From positions 1 to 64,000 of the forward strand of contig NZ_JAUOQT010000007.1 in NCBI RefSeq assembly GCF_030547245.1: DNA of 64,000 nt, given 5' to 3'. Position 1 is the first letter of the stretch; each line of letters starts with the position of its first letter. Positions 53,085-63,986 of this stretch are shown in pieces. Below the pieces are notes generated by a model. It saw only the letters and a list, made by a program, of their open reading frames with translations, searched no databases and was not told the origin of the DNA. Position numbers and translations under genes: made by a program. The DNA is from Oceanihabitans sp. 2_MG-2023. Its GTDB lineage: Bacteria; Bacteroidota; Bacteroidia; Flavobacteriales; Flavobacteriaceae.

Positions 53085-55631
53085 TTAAGACTCAGCAGGT
53101 TTTTCTGCTTTTTCAATTTCAACTTTTAATTCATTAGATTCTTTATCTAAATCCATCATAATTTTATCTCCTTCCACTAATTGAGAAGTAATGATTTCTT
53201 CAGCTAAAGCATCTTCAATATACTTTTGAATAGCTCGCTTTAAAGGTCTAGCTCCATATTGCTTATCAAACCCTTTATCTGCAATATAATTTTTGGCAGC
53301 TTTGCTTAATTTTAAAGTATAGCCAAGATCTTTTATTCTTAAAAGAAGTTTTTCTAATTCAATATCAATAATTTTATTGATATCCTCTTTTTCTAAAGCA
53401 TTAAACACTACTACGTCATCAATTCTATTTAAAAATTCTGGAGCAAAGGCTTTTTTAAGAGCATTTTCAATTACGCTTTTTGCGTTTGCATCTTCTTGTG
53501 CTTTTTGAGAAGATGTACCAAAACCAACTCCTGTTCCAAAATCTTTCAGCTTTCTAGCTCCAATATTGGAAGTCATGATAATAATGGCGTTTCTAAAGTC
53601 TATTTTTCTACCAAGACTGTCTGTTAAATACCCATCGTCAAGCACTTGAAGCATCATGTTAAATACGTCTGGATGTGCTTTCTCAATTTCATCTAATAAA
53701 ACGACAGCATAAGGTTTGCGTCTTACTTTTTCGGTAAGTTGACCACCTTCTTCGTAACCAACATATCCTGGAGGAGCACCAACAAGTCTGGATATTGCAA
53801 ATTTTTCCATGTATTCGCTCATGTCGATTCTAATTAAAGAATCTTCAGAATCAAACAATTCTTTTGCTAACACTTTAGCTAACTGCGTTTTACCAACTCC
53901 AGTTTGCCCTAAAAATATAAAGGAACCAATTGGTTTGTTAGGGTCTTTAAGTCCAGCACGATTACGTTGTATTGCTTTAACAACTTTTGCAACAGCTTCA
54001 TCTTGACCAATTACTTTTCCTTTTATAAGTTCTGGTAATTGAGCGAGTTTATTGCTTTCTTTTTGCGCAATTCTATTTACAGGAATTCCTGTCATCATAG
54101 AAACGACATCTGCTACGTTGTCTTCGCTAACAGTTTCGCGATGTAATTTGGTGTCTTCTTCCCATTTTTCCTGTGCAATGGCAAGATCTTTTTCAATACG
54201 TTTTTCATCATCACGTAGCTTTGCTGCTTCTTCGTATTTTTGTTTTTTTACTACTGAAGATTTAGTTTCCTTAACTTCTTCTAACTGTTTTTCTAATTCT
54301 AGAATTTGTTTTGGTACTTCAATATTTGTGATATGAACTCGAGATCCTGCTTCATCTAAAGCATCAATGGCTTTGTCTGGTAAAAAACGATCTGTCATAT
54401 ATCGATTAGTAAGCTTTACACAAGCTTCAATAGCTTCTGGAGTATACTCTACGTTGTGATGCTCTTCGTACTTACCTTTAATATTATTAAGAATCTCTAT
54501 AGTTTCATCTACCGTTGTAGGTTCTACAATTACTTTTTGAAAACGACGTTCTAGCGCACCATCTTTTTCGATGTACTGTCTATATTCATCTAAAGTAGTT
54601 GCACCAACACATTGTATTTCTCCTCTTGCTAAAGCGGGTTTAAACATGTTTGAAGCATCTAAGCTTCCAGTTGCTCCACCAGCGCCAACAATGGTATGAA
54701 TTTCGTCAATAAAAAGAATAATATCATCATTCTTTTCTAGCTCATTCATAACGGCTTTCATACGTTCTTCAAACTGACCTCTATATTTTGTTCCTGCAAC
54801 TAGGCTAGCTAAATCAAGAGTAACGACTCTTTTGTTAAAAAGAATACGAGATACTTTTTTGCTAATAATTCTGTTAGCAAGTCCTTCAGCAATTGCAGAT
54901 TTACCAACCCCTGGTTCTCCAATAAGAAGTGGGTTGTTTTTCTTTCTACGGCTTAAAATTTGAGATACACGTTCTATCTCTTTTTCGCGACCAACTACAG
55001 GGTCTAATTTTCCTTCTTCTGCCATAGCAGTAAGGTCTCTACCAAAATTATCTAAAACAGGAGTTTTAGATTTTTTGTTAGATTTTCCTCCAGAAGGAGA
55101 ATTAAAAATATCTTTAGACGCATCTTCTGGAGAAGAAGTATCGTCATCAGGAAACTCTGCTTTTGGTTCTATATAGTTATCGTCGTTAGTAATCATAAAT
55201 TTAAATTGTTCTTTAACATTATCATAATCCACTTTCAACTTATTTAAAAGTTTAGTAGTAGGATCGTTTTCATTTCTTAGAATGCACAATAATAAGTGTG
55301 CAGTATTAATCGACGTACTTTGAAATAGCTTAGCTTCTAAAAAAGTAGTTTTTAAAGCACGTTCTGCTTGTCTTGTAAGATGTAGGTTTTTCTTTTCGTT
55401 AGTAGCTACAGCAACATTTGGATTCGCAGGACTTAAAATTTCTACTTTACGTCTTAAATGATTTAAATCAATATCTAATGCGTTTAATATGTTAATAGCT
55501 TTGCCATTTCCATCTCGTAATAAGCCAAGCATTAAGTGCTCAGTACCAATAAAATCATGGCCTAAGCGTAAGGCTTCTTCTTTACTAAATGCAATTACAT
55601 CTTTTACTCTTGGTGAAAAATTATCATCCAT
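53085..55631 (-). CDS. clpC: ATP-dependent Clp protease ATP-binding subunit ClpC
   Basis: The 848-residue protein has the double Clp-N repeat (residues about 1-150), AAA+ domain 1 (Walker [10 protein letters not shown], Walker B ILFIDEIH), a middle domain of the ClpC type with a UVR-like motif ([20 protein letters not shown]), AAA+ domain 2 ([22 protein letters not shown]) and a C-terminal domain. It unfolds proteins for ClpP and works with adaptors. The middle domain is short, so it is ClpC and not ClpB. It is transcribed divergently from gyrA. Confidence 0.95.
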   Translation of the reverse strand: MDDNFSPRVKDVIAFSKEEALRLGHDFIGTEHLMLGLLRDGNGKAINILNALDIDLNHLRRKVEILSPANPNVAVATNEKKNLHLTRQAERALKTTFLEAKLFQSTSINTAHLLLCILRNENDPTTKLLNKLKVDYDNVKEQFKFMITNDDNYIEPKAEFPDDDTSSPEDASKDIFNSPSGGKSNKKSKTPVLDNFGRDLTAMAEEGKLDPVVGREKEIERVSQILSRRKKNNPLLIGEPGVGKSAIAEGLANRIISKKVSRILFNKRVVTLDLASLVAGTKYRGQFEERMKAVMNELEKNDDIILFIDEIHTIVGAGGATGSLDASNMFKPALARGEIQCVGATTLDEYRQYIEKDGALERRFQKVIVEPTTVDETIEILNNIKGKYEEHHNVEYTPEAIEACVKLTNRYMTDRFLPDKAIDALDEAGSRVHITNIEVPKQILELEKQLEEVKETKSSVVKKQKYEEAAKLRDDEKRIEKDLAIAQEKWEEDTKLHRETVSEDNVADVVSMMTGIPVNRIAQKESNKLAQLPELIKGKVIGQDEAVAKVVKAIQRNRAGLKDPNKPIGSFIFLGQTGVGKTQLAKVLAKELFDSEDSLIRIDMSEYMEKFAISRLVGAPPGYVGYEEGGQLTEKVRRKPYAVVLLDEIEKAHPDVFNMMLQVLDDGYLTDSLGRKIDFRNAIIIMTSNIGARKLKDFGTGVGFGTSSQKAQEDANAKSVIENALKKAFAPEFLNRIDDVVVFNALEKEDINKIIDIELEKLLLRIKDLGYTLKLSKAAKNYIADKGFDKQYGARPLKRAIQKYIEDALAEEIITSQLVEGDKIMMDLDKESNELKVEIEKAEKPAES

Positions 55632-55893
55632 AAATTGTTTCTTTCTTCATTAAAAATACTAAAATCCTATTACTAAAATCAAAAACTATACCTTAATTTA
55701 TAGGATATATGCTAATAGACGAAAAAAAGTTTATAAAATCAAAATAATTAACAGCATACTTATTAACTAAAAAAGCACTCTCAATTGTTAATAAAAAGTC
55801 TTAAAAAAATCATTTGAAACGCTTACTATGACTAATGAAAGTTTTATATTAGCATGTTTTGAAAATAAGAGAATAATTTAATATTTTATATAT

Positions 55894-58443
55894 ATGGCAG
55901 AAGGAGAAAAACTCATTCCTATTAACATTGAAGATGAAATGAAATCGGCTTACATAGATTATTCTATGTCAGTCATTGTGTCACGTGCTTTACCAGACGT
56001 AAGAGATGGTTTAAAACCAGTGCATAGACGTGTACTATATGGTATGCATGAACTAGGTGTTAGAGCAAATAGCGCACACAAAAAATCTGCAAGAATAGTT
56101 GGTGAAGTTTTAGGTAAGTATCACCCACATGGTGATACATCTGTTTACGATGCAATGGTACGTATGGCTCAAGAATGGAGTTTGCGTTATATGTTAGTAG
56201 ATGGTCAAGGGAACTTTGGATCTGTAGATGGCGATAGTCCAGCTGCAATGCGTTATACAGAAGCTCGTATGCGTAAAATATCGGAAGACATGTTGGCAGA
56301 TATTGACAAAGAAACAGTAGATCATAAATTAAATTTCGATGATACTTTAGAAGAACCAACGGTTTTACCAACGCGTATTCCAGGACTTTTAGTTAATGGA
56401 GCTTCTGGTATTGCAGTAGGTATGGCTACCAATATGCCACCGCATAATTTAACCGAAGTTGTAGATGGTACTATTGCATATATTGAAAATAAAGATATTG
56501 AGATTGATGAGTTAATGCAACACATTAAAGCACCTGATTTTCCTACTGGAGGAACCATTTATGGTTATGATGGTGTTAAAGAAGCATTTCATACAGGAAG
56601 AGGACGTATAGTAATGCGTGCCAATGCTATTATAGAAGAAGTACAAGGTCGAGAGTGTATTATTGTTACCGAAATCCCTTACCAAGTTAATAAAGCAGAC
56701 ATGATTAAAAAGACTGCAGATTTGGTTAATGATAAAAAGTTAGATGGAATTTCTACTATTAGAGATGAATCCGATAGAAATGGAATGCGTATTGTTTACG
56801 TATTAAAGCGTGATGCAATACCTAACATTGTTTTAAATAAATTATATAAGTATACTGCATTACAATCTTCATTTAGTGTAAATAATATTGCACTAGTAAA
56901 TGGAAGACCTCAATTGTTAAATCTAAAAGAGCTTATTCATTATTTTGTAGAGCATAGACATGAAGTAGTTGTAAGACGTACTACTTATGAGTTGCGCAAA
57001 GCGGAAGAAAGAGCACATATTCTAGAAGGTTTAATTATTGCTTCCGATAATATTGACGAAGTAATTGCGATTATTCGTGCATCATCTAACGCAGATGAAG
57101 CAAGAGCAAACTTAATTAAGCGTTTTGAACTTTCCGAAATACAAGCTAAAGCTATCGTAGAAATGCGTCTACGCCAATTAACAGGCTTAGAGCAAGACAA
57201 ATTACGTGCTGAGTATGAAGAAATAATGAAAACCATTGAAGACCTTAAAGACATTCTTGATAAAAAAGATAGAAGAATGGATATTATTAAGGAAGAACTT
57301 CAAGTCGTTAAAGATAAATATGGTGATGATCGTCGTTCTAAAATTGAATATGCAGGAGGAGACTTAAGCATTGAAGATATGATTCCTAATGAAAAAGTAG
57401 TAATTACCATTTCACATGCAGGATATATTAAACGTACATCACTAACCGAATACAAAACACAAAATAGAGGAGGAGTAGGGCAAAAAGCTTCAACTACTAG
57501 AAATGAAGACTTCTTAGAACATTTATTTGTAGGTACCAATCACCAATACATGTTATTCTTTACGCAAAAAGGAAAATGTTTCTGGATGCGTGTTTACGAA
57601 ATTCCTGAAGGAAGTAAAACTTCAAAAGGTAGAGCTATTCAAAACCTAATAAATATAGAACAAGATGACAAAGTAATGGCATTTATTTGTACTCAAGATT
57701 TAAAAGATGAAGAGTACATAAATAGTAATTTTGTAATCATGGCTACTAAAAAAGGACAAGTAAAAAAGACTTCTTTAGAGCAATATTCTAGACCTAGAAC
57801 TAACGGTATTAATGCAATTACCATTAAAGAAGGTGATGAGTTATTAGAAGCTAAACTTACAACAGGTGAGAGCCAAGTAATGTTAGCGCTTAAATCTGGA
57901 AAAGCAATTCGTTTTGAAGAAGCTAAAACACGTCCAATGGGAAGAAATGCTTCTGGAGTTCGTGGTATAAGACTTCAAAATGAAGACACTGATGAAGTTA
58001 TCGGTATGATAGCTGTTAACGACATGGAAAGCAATATACTTGTTGTTTCCGAAAATGGTTATGGTAAACGTTCTAGCTTAGAAGATTATAGAATAACTAA
58101 TCGTGGAGGAAAAGGAGTAAAAACTATTTCTATTACAGAAAAAACAGGTAACTTAGTGGCTATCAAGAATGTAACAGATACAGACGACCTAATGATTATT
58201 AATAAATCTGGAATTGCTATACGAATGGCTGTTAAAGATTTACGAGTAATGGGAAGAGCAACACAAGGAGTTAAGCTTATTAATTTAAAAGGAAATGACT
58301 CTATTGCAGCTGTTGCAAAAGTAATGCAAGATGAAGATGAAGTAGAATTGGATGAAGATGGAAATGTGATAATTCCTGAAATCACTCAAAATACTAGTGA
58401 TAATGAAGATGGCACAACTCTTGATATTACTGAAGAAGAATAA
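55894..58443 (+). CDS. gyrA: DNA gyrase subunit A
   Basis: The 849-residue protein has the breakage-reunion domain with catalytic Tyr121 ([10 protein letters not shown]) and the GyrA box QNRGGVGQK near residue 525, followed by the beta-pinwheel C-terminal domain and an acidic tail. The quinolone-resistance region reads [17 protein letters not shown]: Thr82 and Asp86 correspond to E. coli Ser83 and Asp87. It introduces negative supercoils together with GyrB. It begins with a 262-base gap from clpC and ends 31 bases before the TPR gene. Confidence 0.97.
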   Translation: MAEGEKLIPINIEDEMKSAYIDYSMSVIVSRALPDVRDGLKPVHRRVLYGMHELGVRANSAHKKSARIVGEVLGKYHPHGDTSVYDAMVRMAQEWSLRYMLVDGQGNFGSVDGDSPAAMRYTEARMRKISEDMLADIDKETVDHKLNFDDTLEEPTVLPTRIPGLLVNGASGIAVGMATNMPPHNLTEVVDGTIAYIENKDIEIDELMQHIKAPDFPTGGTIYGYDGVKEAFHTGRGRIVMRANAIIEEVQGRECIIVTEIPYQVNKADMIKKTADLVNDKKLDGISTIRDESDRNGMRIVYVLKRDAIPNIVLNKLYKYTALQSSFSVNNIALVNGRPQLLNLKELIHYFVEHRHEVVVRRTTYELRKAEERAHILEGLIIASDNIDEVIAIIRASSNADEARANLIKRFELSEIQAKAIVEMRLRQLTGLEQDKLRAEYEEIMKTIEDLKDILDKKDRRMDIIKEELQVVKDKYGDDRRSKIEYAGGDLSIEDMIPNEKVVITISHAGYIKRTSLTEYKTQNRGGVGQKASTTRNEDFLEHLFVGTNHQYMLFFTQKGKCFWMRVYEIPEGSKTSKGRAIQNLINIEQDDKVMAFICTQDLKDEEYINSNFVIMATKKGQVKKTSLEQYSRPRTNGINAITIKEGDELLEAKLTTGESQVMLALKSGKAIRFEEAKTRPMGRNASGVRGIRLQNEDTDEVIGMIAVNDMESNILVVSENGYGKRSSLEDYRITNRGGKGVKTISITEKTGNLVAIKNVTDTDDLMIINKSGIAIRMAVKDLRVMGRATQGVKLINLKGNDSIAAVAKVMQDEDEVELDEDGNVIIPEITQNTSDNEDGTTLDITEEE

Positions 58444-58474
58444 ACAATACAATTAATTAAACAAACTTTAAAAA

Positions 58475-59719
58475 ATGAAAAAAAGAGTAATTATAGCTTT
58501 AGCACTATCTGTTAGTGTATTTTCTTTTGCGCAGAAAAAAGAGCTTAAAACTGCCGAAAAAGCAATTAAAAATAATGATTTTTCTGTGGCTAAATCTATT
58601 TTAGATAAAGTAGAAAGTACTTATCCAGATATGGATGAAAAGTCTAGTGACAAATTTTATTATTTAAAAGGTAAAGCCCTTTATGCTAATGGAGCTGGTA
58701 ATGATGCCGATTTAGATTTAGCAATTGAGAATTTTGACAAAGTAAAAAGTTCTTATAAAGTTGAAATTGGAAATGTAAAGCAGAATTTAATAAATACCCT
58801 TTTAACTAATTCTAATGATCAATATCAAGCATCACAATATTTAGAAGCAGTAAAAGGATTTGAAAAATTATATAAGCTAATTCCAACAGATACTACTTAT
58901 TTATACTATGCTGCATCTAGTGCAATTTCTGGGAAAGATTATGAATCTGCAGGTAAAAACTATGAAAAATTATTAGCATTAGGGTATACAGGAATTGAAA
59001 AACAATATGTAGCAACTAATGTAGAGACTGGTGAAGTGGAAGCATTTCCACAATCTCAAAGAGATTTATTTGTAAAAGCAGGATCGCATGTAAAACCAAC
59101 GGAGAAAATTTCAGAATCTAAAAGAGGAGAAATAGTAAAAAACCTTGCTTTTATTTATTTAAATAGTGGAGAATCTGAAAAAGCATTAACTGCTGTTCAA
59201 GCTGCTAGAAAAATGGATCCTACAGATGCTAATTTAATTTTATCTGAAGCTAATCTGCATTATAAAAATGGAGATAAAGAAAAGTATAAAATGTTAATAG
59301 AAGAGGCAATTCAATTAGATCCAGAGAATACAGATTTAATTTTTAACTTAGGAGTTGTTGCATCTGACAATGGTGATATTGAAAAAGCTAAGGAATATTA
59401 CAATAAAGTAATCGAATTAGAACCTGAAAATATAAATGCACAAACCAATATGGCTGCATTGATTTTAAGTCAAGAAAATGCTCTAATCGAAGAGATGAAT
59501 GGTTTGGGTACATCGAATGCAGATAATTTACGTTACGACGAATTAAAAGCAAAACGAACAACCATATACCATAGCGCAATTCCTTACTTAGAAGCTGTTT
59601 TAAAAGTACAACCTAAAAATATCGATGTTGCTAAAACATTATTAAATATTTATGGTGCAATCGGAGATACATCAAAAGAACAAGGAATAAAAACATTAAT
59701 CGATTCTTTAGGGAACTAA
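58475..59719 (+). CDS. Exported TPR protein
   Basis: The 414-residue protein has a signal peptide (MKKRVIIALALSVSVFSFAQ) and TPR motifs. The clearest two are between residues about 225 and 325 (LAFIYLNSGESEKALTAVQAARKMDPTDAN, then the NLGVVASDNGDIEKAKEYYNKVIELEPEN type). The mature protein is acidic and helical, and should be periplasmic. It starts 31 bases after gyrA and shares its direction, so it may be cotranscribed. This gyrA-TPR pair is common in Flavobacteria, but no functional link to gyrase is known to me. Confidence 0.88.
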   Translation: MKKRVIIALALSVSVFSFAQKKELKTAEKAIKNNDFSVAKSILDKVESTYPDMDEKSSDKFYYLKGKALYANGAGNDADLDLAIENFDKVKSSYKVEIGNVKQNLINTLLTNSNDQYQASQYLEAVKGFEKLYKLIPTDTTYLYYAASSAISGKDYESAGKNYEKLLALGYTGIEKQYVATNVETGEVEAFPQSQRDLFVKAGSHVKPTEKISESKRGEIVKNLAFIYLNSGESEKALTAVQAARKMDPTDANLILSEANLHYKNGDKEKYKMLIEEAIQLDPENTDLIFNLGVVASDNGDIEKAKEYYNKVIELEPENINAQTNMAALILSQENALIEEMNGLGTSNADNLRYDELKAKRTTIYHSAIPYLEAVLKVQPKNIDVAKTLLNIYGAIGDTSKEQGIKTLIDSLGN

Positions 59720-59743
59720 AAGACGAATTTATTCATAAAAAAA

Positions 59744-59770
59744 AGCCACTTATTATAAGTGGCTTTTTTA
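59744..59770. terminator. Bidirectional terminator
   Basis: AGCCACTTA and TAAGTGGCT form a perfect 9-bp stem with a 3-base loop, flanked by an A-run and a T-run. It lies between the TPR gene and the convergent NlpC/P60 gene. Confidence 0.9.
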
Positions 59771-60520
59771 TTATATAATCTTTTTTATTACTCGCAGTTT
59801 GTGTGTATGCAGTCGCTTATCAGCATTGTAAATTCCTGAGTGATCTAAACGATCTATTCTAACTTTACCATGTGCATGAATAATATAATTATCTTCCATA
59901 ATAATGCCAACATGGATTATATCTCCTTCATTATTATCAAAAAAAGCTAAATCTCCTGGTTCACTTTCTTCAATAAAACTTAAAGCTTCACCTTGGGTAG
60001 CTTGTTGTGATGCATCCCTTAATAGTTTATATCCATTAAGTTTGTACACCATTTGTGTAAAGCCAGAACAATCTATTCCTAAAGGTGTTTTTCCTCCCCA
60101 AAGATATGGTGCATTTAAAAAGGAGAATGCGGTTTGTATAAGGTTTTCTTTCGGTTTAATAGTTTGCGTAGTAGATCCATCAAAAGTATGATCTAATAAG
60201 TTTAAACCGTTTAAAGAAGCTCCTAAAGTAACCGGATATAAATGTTGTTCTTTGTCTTGTACAAATTCAATTAAGTCATTAGAAAGAATTGGGGTTTCTT
60301 GATCTAAAGTACTGTACTGTTCTTCAGTAATTTCAATATATTGTTTATTATCAATCCAACCTTCATATTTATCAAATGCTAAACGAATTTTGCTCCAAGA
60401 TTTACGTTGCTCCAAAACTTTAAAATAATCACCATATAAAACTTGCGAAACGAGTTCGGTTTTGTCTGAAGGTTCAAATCTTAAAGGAACAATGCTTAAG
60501 TTACAAATTCCGTATTGCAT
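59771..60520 (-). CDS. NlpC/P60 (C40) cell-wall peptidase with SH3 domain
   Basis: The 249-residue protein has an N-terminal SH3-like segment (residues about 5-70) and a C-terminal NlpC/P60 domain. The catalytic triad is visible: Cys151 in GIDCSGFTQ, His203 in IIHVGIIM and His215 in YIIHAHG. It hydrolyses stem peptides of peptidoglycan (typically gamma-D-Glu-diaminopimelate). There is no signal peptide, which suggests either cytoplasmic action on recycled muropeptides or a mis-seen start. It lies 57 bases after the thiolase gene, so may be cotranscribed. Confidence 0.9.
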   Translation of the reverse strand: MQYGICNLSIVPLRFEPSDKTELVSQVLYGDYFKVLEQRKSWSKIRLAFDKYEGWIDNKQYIEITEEQYSTLDQETPILSNDLIEFVQDKEQHLYPVTLGASLNGLNLLDHTFDGSTTQTIKPKENLIQTAFSFLNAPYLWGGKTPLGIDCSGFTQMVYKLNGYKLLRDASQQATQGEALSFIEESEPGDLAFFDNNEGDIIHVGIIMEDNYIIHAHGKVRIDRLDHSGIYNADKRLHTHKLRVIKKII

Positions 60521-60577
60521 TAATTAGAATTGAATTTAGATTAGGTTTTAGATTAATTTATTTAAATTTCTAATTAG

Positions 60578-61756
60578 TTAGGAACGCTCGATAACAATTG
60601 CAGAAGCACCACCACCACCATTACAAATAGCAGCAGCACCAATTTTCGCATTGTTTTGCTCTAACACATTTAATAGTGTAATAATTATTCTAACACCAGA
60701 GCATCCTAAAGGGTGACCTAAAGAAACAGCTCCACCATTTACGTTTACATTGCTATCGTTTAAACCTAGAATTTTCATATTGGCTAATCCTACAACAGAA
60801 AAAGCTTCGTTAAATTCAAAATAATCTACATCCTTAATAGATATTCCAGCTTTATCTAATGCTTTTGGTAAAGCTTTAGAAGGAGCAGTTGTAAACCATT
60901 TTGGTTCTTGAGCAGCATCAGCATAACTTTTAATACTTGCTAAAGGTTTTAAACCTAAAGCATTCGCTTTTTCTCTACTCATTAAAACCATGGCACCAGC
61001 TCCATCATTTATTGTAGAAGCATTAGCAGCAGTTACGGTTCCATCTTTACTAAAAGCTGGACGTAGCGCAGGGATTTTATCCATTCTTACATTCGAAAAT
61101 TCTTCGTCTTTATTTATAACAACAGGTTCTCCTCGTCTTTGCGGTACTTCAACAGGAACCACTTCATTGTTAAATTTTCCAGCTTCCCAAGCGGCAGCAG
61201 AACGTGTGTAAGACTGAATAGCATAAGCATCTTGATCTTCTCTTGAAAACTCATATTCTGTTGCACAAGCGTCTGCACAAACTCCCATTGCATTTTGGTC
61301 GTAAGCATCCACTAGGCCATCACGTTGCATGCCATCTTCCATTTTAGCTGGACCAAATTTTGTAGCAGTTCTAGCGTGAAAATAGTGCGGAATTAAACTC
61401 ATGTTCTCCATTCCTCCAGCAACCACAATATCTGCGTCTCCTAAAGCAATAGCTTGTGCTGCTTGCATTACGGTTTTCATACCAGAAGAACAAACTTTAT
61501 TAATAGTAGTACAGGGTACTGTATCTGGAATACCAGCATAAATAGCTGCTTGTCTTGCTGGTGCTTGACCAGTACCAGCTTGAACAACATTACCCATTAA
61601 AACTTCTTCCACCATTTCTGGATTTAAGTTTATTTTTTCTAGTGCTCCTTTAATTGCTATTGCTCCTAATTTAGGAGCAGGAATTGTAGATAATGCGCCT
61701 AAAAAGCTACCAATTGGTGTTCTTGCTGCAGATACTATTACTACTTCTTTACTCAT
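60578..61756 (-). CDS. atoB: Acetyl-CoA C-acetyltransferase (thiolase)
   Basis: The 392-residue protein has the nucleophile Cys89 in NKVCSSGMK, the motif GHPLGCSG with the catalytic histidine, and the C-terminal CNGGGGAS with the base cysteine. The length and motifs are those of biosynthetic thiolases. It condenses two acetyl-CoA to acetoacetyl-CoA, reversibly. No partner beta-oxidation gene is adjacent. The NlpC/P60 gene follows in the same direction. Confidence 0.93.
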   Translation of the reverse strand: MSKEVVIVSAARTPIGSFLGALSTIPAPKLGAIAIKGALEKINLNPEMVEEVLMGNVVQAGTGQAPARQAAIYAGIPDTVPCTTINKVCSSGMKTVMQAAQAIALGDADIVVAGGMENMSLIPHYFHARTATKFGPAKMEDGMQRDGLVDAYDQNAMGVCADACATEYEFSREDQDAYAIQSYTRSAAAWEAGKFNNEVVPVEVPQRRGEPVVINKDEEFSNVRMDKIPALRPAFSKDGTVTAANASTINDGAGAMVLMSREKANALGLKPLASIKSYADAAQEPKWFTTAPSKALPKALDKAGISIKDVDYFEFNEAFSVVGLANMKILGLNDSNVNVNGGAVSLGHPLGCSGVRIIITLLNVLEQNNAKIGAAAICNGGGGASAIVIERS

Positions 61757-61855
61757 AAGAATGTACTTTTAAATTTAATTATTGCGAAATTAATCAATTT
61801 TTAGCATAAATTAATACGATTAACATTTTATAAGTATTTAAAAAGTATATTTTAT

Positions 61856-61863
61856 TACATTTG
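61856..61863 (+). promoter_or_regulatory. Candidate -7 box for the 7TM-HD gene
   Basis: TACATTTG matches TAnnTTTG, 17 bases before the ATG at 61881. The -33 region has TTTA but no TTG. Confidence 0.35.
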
Positions 61864-61880
61864 AAAATAGTATTACCTCT

Positions 61881-63929
61881 ATGAAAGACTTTATCAACAA
61901 TTTATATAAAAACCATGCACTAATATATAAGGTGCTACTATTTATAAGTGCCACCGTATTGATTGTGTATTTATTTCCTAAGCAAGGAAAATTTAAATAT
62001 AATTTTGAACAGGGCAAACCTTGGCAATCTGAAAATTTATATGCGCCTTTCGATTTTGCAATTAAAAAAACTTCAGAAGAAATAAATAAAGAAAAGCTAC
62101 TTATTGAAAAACAAGCAAGTTTGTATTTTAACTTAGAGGATAAAATAGAAAACAATGTTCGAATAAATTATAAAGCTGGTTTTTATGAGATTTTTCCAGA
62201 TTCTCTTTCAGATGCATCTCTAAATAAATTATTTAAAACTGGTGAATTAATTTTAGATAATTTATATAATAATGGAGTATTAAGCGAAAACTATACTTTT
62301 TCCGAAGATAAAAAAAGTGTTATTCTTAACGCACAAACTACAATTAAGCAAACGTTGTTTTCAAATTTAGTGAAACAAAAAGATCTTTCTTCTATAGTAA
62401 ATAAAGTTTTAGCAGATAGGGAACAAGATTATTTTCAAACTCAATTTCTAGCCTTATTTTTTGATGTTGTAGAACCAAATCTCACCTATAATAAATCGTT
62501 AACAGAAGGCGCTTTACTAGAAGATTTAAATAGAATAGCCTACACAAGAGGAAGTATAAAAAAAGAGACCTTAATTATCTCGAAAGGGGAAGTTGTAGAA
62601 GGAGAGAAGTATCAAACTTTAGAGTCTTTAAAAAACGAATACAAGTCGCAAGTGTGGACTGCTTCAAACTATAATTGGGTTGTTTTTGCTTATACTTTAT
62701 TAGTGGCATTAGCTTTATTAATGCTATTACTATTTTTAAGAAAATATAGATTAGATGTTTTTAATAACAACACTAAAGTTACTTTTATATTTTTTAATGT
62801 TATTTTAATGGTATTGTTAACCACTTTGGTTATTAGCTACAATTCGAAATATTTATATGTAGTTCCAATTTGTATACTACCATTGGTTTTAAAAGCTTTT
62901 TTTGATGCTAGACTCGGTTTGTTTACACATGTAATAACTGTTGTATTATTAGGGTTAATTGTGCCTAATAGTTACGAATACATGTTTTTACAAATTATAG
63001 CAGGTATTGTAACAATACTAACGGTTTCTGAGTTGTATAAAAGAGCGAATTTATTTATTTCGGTAGGACAAATAACACTTATTTATATCATTGCATATTT
63101 TGCGTTTTTTGTAATTCATGAAGGAAGTGTAGATGCCATACATTGGGAGACTTTTGGTTTATTTGTGTTATGTGGACTAGCAACACTATTTGTACAACCA
63201 CTTATATACGCTTATGAAAAATTATTTGGTTTAGTTTCCGATGTGTCTCTATTAGAATTGTCGGATACTAACTCAAAATTATTAAAAGAATTATCTAATA
63301 AGGCTCCAGGAACTTTTCATCATTCTTTAAACGTGGCTAATTTGGCTGAAGCTGCTGCGAATGAAATAGGAGCAAATGCTATGTTAATTCGAGTAGGAGC
63401 ATTGTATCATGATATTGGTAAAATGAAGAACCCTACATTTTTTACCGAAAATCAATCTACAGGAATAAATCCTCATGATGAATTGTCTTCTATTGAAAGT
63501 GCGAATGTTATAGTAGATCATGTTATAGATGGTATTGAAATAGCAAGAAAAAACAACCTTCCAGATCGTGTAATAGATTTTATTAGAACCCATCATGGTA
63601 CCAGCGTAGTTTATTATTTTTATAAAAAAGAGAAAGCTATAAATGAAGACATAAAGAAGGAAAACTTTATGTATCCTGGTCCTAAGCCATTTAGTAAAGA
63701 AACAGCAATATTAATGATGTGTGATAGTGTAGAAGCAGCTTCTAAAAGTTTAAAAGAACCAACATCTACCAAAATTGATAAATTTGTAGAGAATATAATA
63801 AATAAGCAAATGGAAGGCGAACAATTCTTGAATGCCAATATTACTTTTAAAGAAATTCAGTCTATAAAAAAAGTGCTAAAACACAAGCTTGCAAACATTT
63901 ATCATTTACGAATAGAGTATCCAGAATAA
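61881..63929 (+). CDS. 7TM receptor with intracellular HD hydrolase (PgpH-like c-di-AMP phosphodiesterase)
   Basis: The 682-residue protein has a first transmembrane helix near residues 15-32, a large extracytoplasmic helical domain (7TMR-HDED, residues about 40-260), a bundle of seven transmembrane helices (about 262-440) and a cytoplasmic HD domain. The HD motif is FHHSLNVANLAEAA followed by YHDIGKMK with His510 and Asp511, and a later HHG (RTHHGTS). Homologues (PgpH in Listeria) hydrolyse c-di-AMP. The protein is typical of Bacteroidota, and the nucleotide substrate is inferred from the family. Confidence 0.93.
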   Translation: MKDFINNLYKNHALIYKVLLFISATVLIVYLFPKQGKFKYNFEQGKPWQSENLYAPFDFAIKKTSEEINKEKLLIEKQASLYFNLEDKIENNVRINYKAGFYEIFPDSLSDASLNKLFKTGELILDNLYNNGVLSENYTFSEDKKSVILNAQTTIKQTLFSNLVKQKDLSSIVNKVLADREQDYFQTQFLALFFDVVEPNLTYNKSLTEGALLEDLNRIAYTRGSIKKETLIISKGEVVEGEKYQTLESLKNEYKSQVWTASNYNWVVFAYTLLVALALLMLLLFLRKYRLDVFNNNTKVTFIFFNVILMVLLTTLVISYNSKYLYVVPICILPLVLKAFFDARLGLFTHVITVVLLGLIVPNSYEYMFLQIIAGIVTILTVSELYKRANLFISVGQITLIYIIAYFAFFVIHEGSVDAIHWETFGLFVLCGLATLFVQPLIYAYEKLFGLVSDVSLLELSDTNSKLLKELSNKAPGTFHHSLNVANLAEAAANEIGANAMLIRVGALYHDIGKMKNPTFFTENQSTGINPHDELSSIESANVIVDHVIDGIEIARKNNLPDRVIDFIRTHHGTSVVYYFYKKEKAINEDIKKENFMYPGPKPFSKETAILMMCDSVEAASKSLKEPTSTKIDKFVENIINKQMEGEQFLNANITFKEIQSIKKVLKHKLANIYHLRIEYPE

Positions 63930-63955
63930 TTTTTTAAAAAAAGTAAAAAAAATGC

Positions 63956-63986
63956 TTGTGTTGTTTAAGATGAAAACTTACATTTG
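63956..63986 (+). promoter_or_regulatory. Strong promoter at the right edge, for a gene outside the window
   Basis: TTG (63956-63958) and TACATTTG (63979-63986) are 20 bases apart, a full match to the Bacteroidota promoter. The sequence after it (catccgcg) is GC-richer than most. In Flavobacteria such strong promoters often precede tRNA or rRNA genes, but no gene body is visible before the window ends at 64000. Confidence 0.65.
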
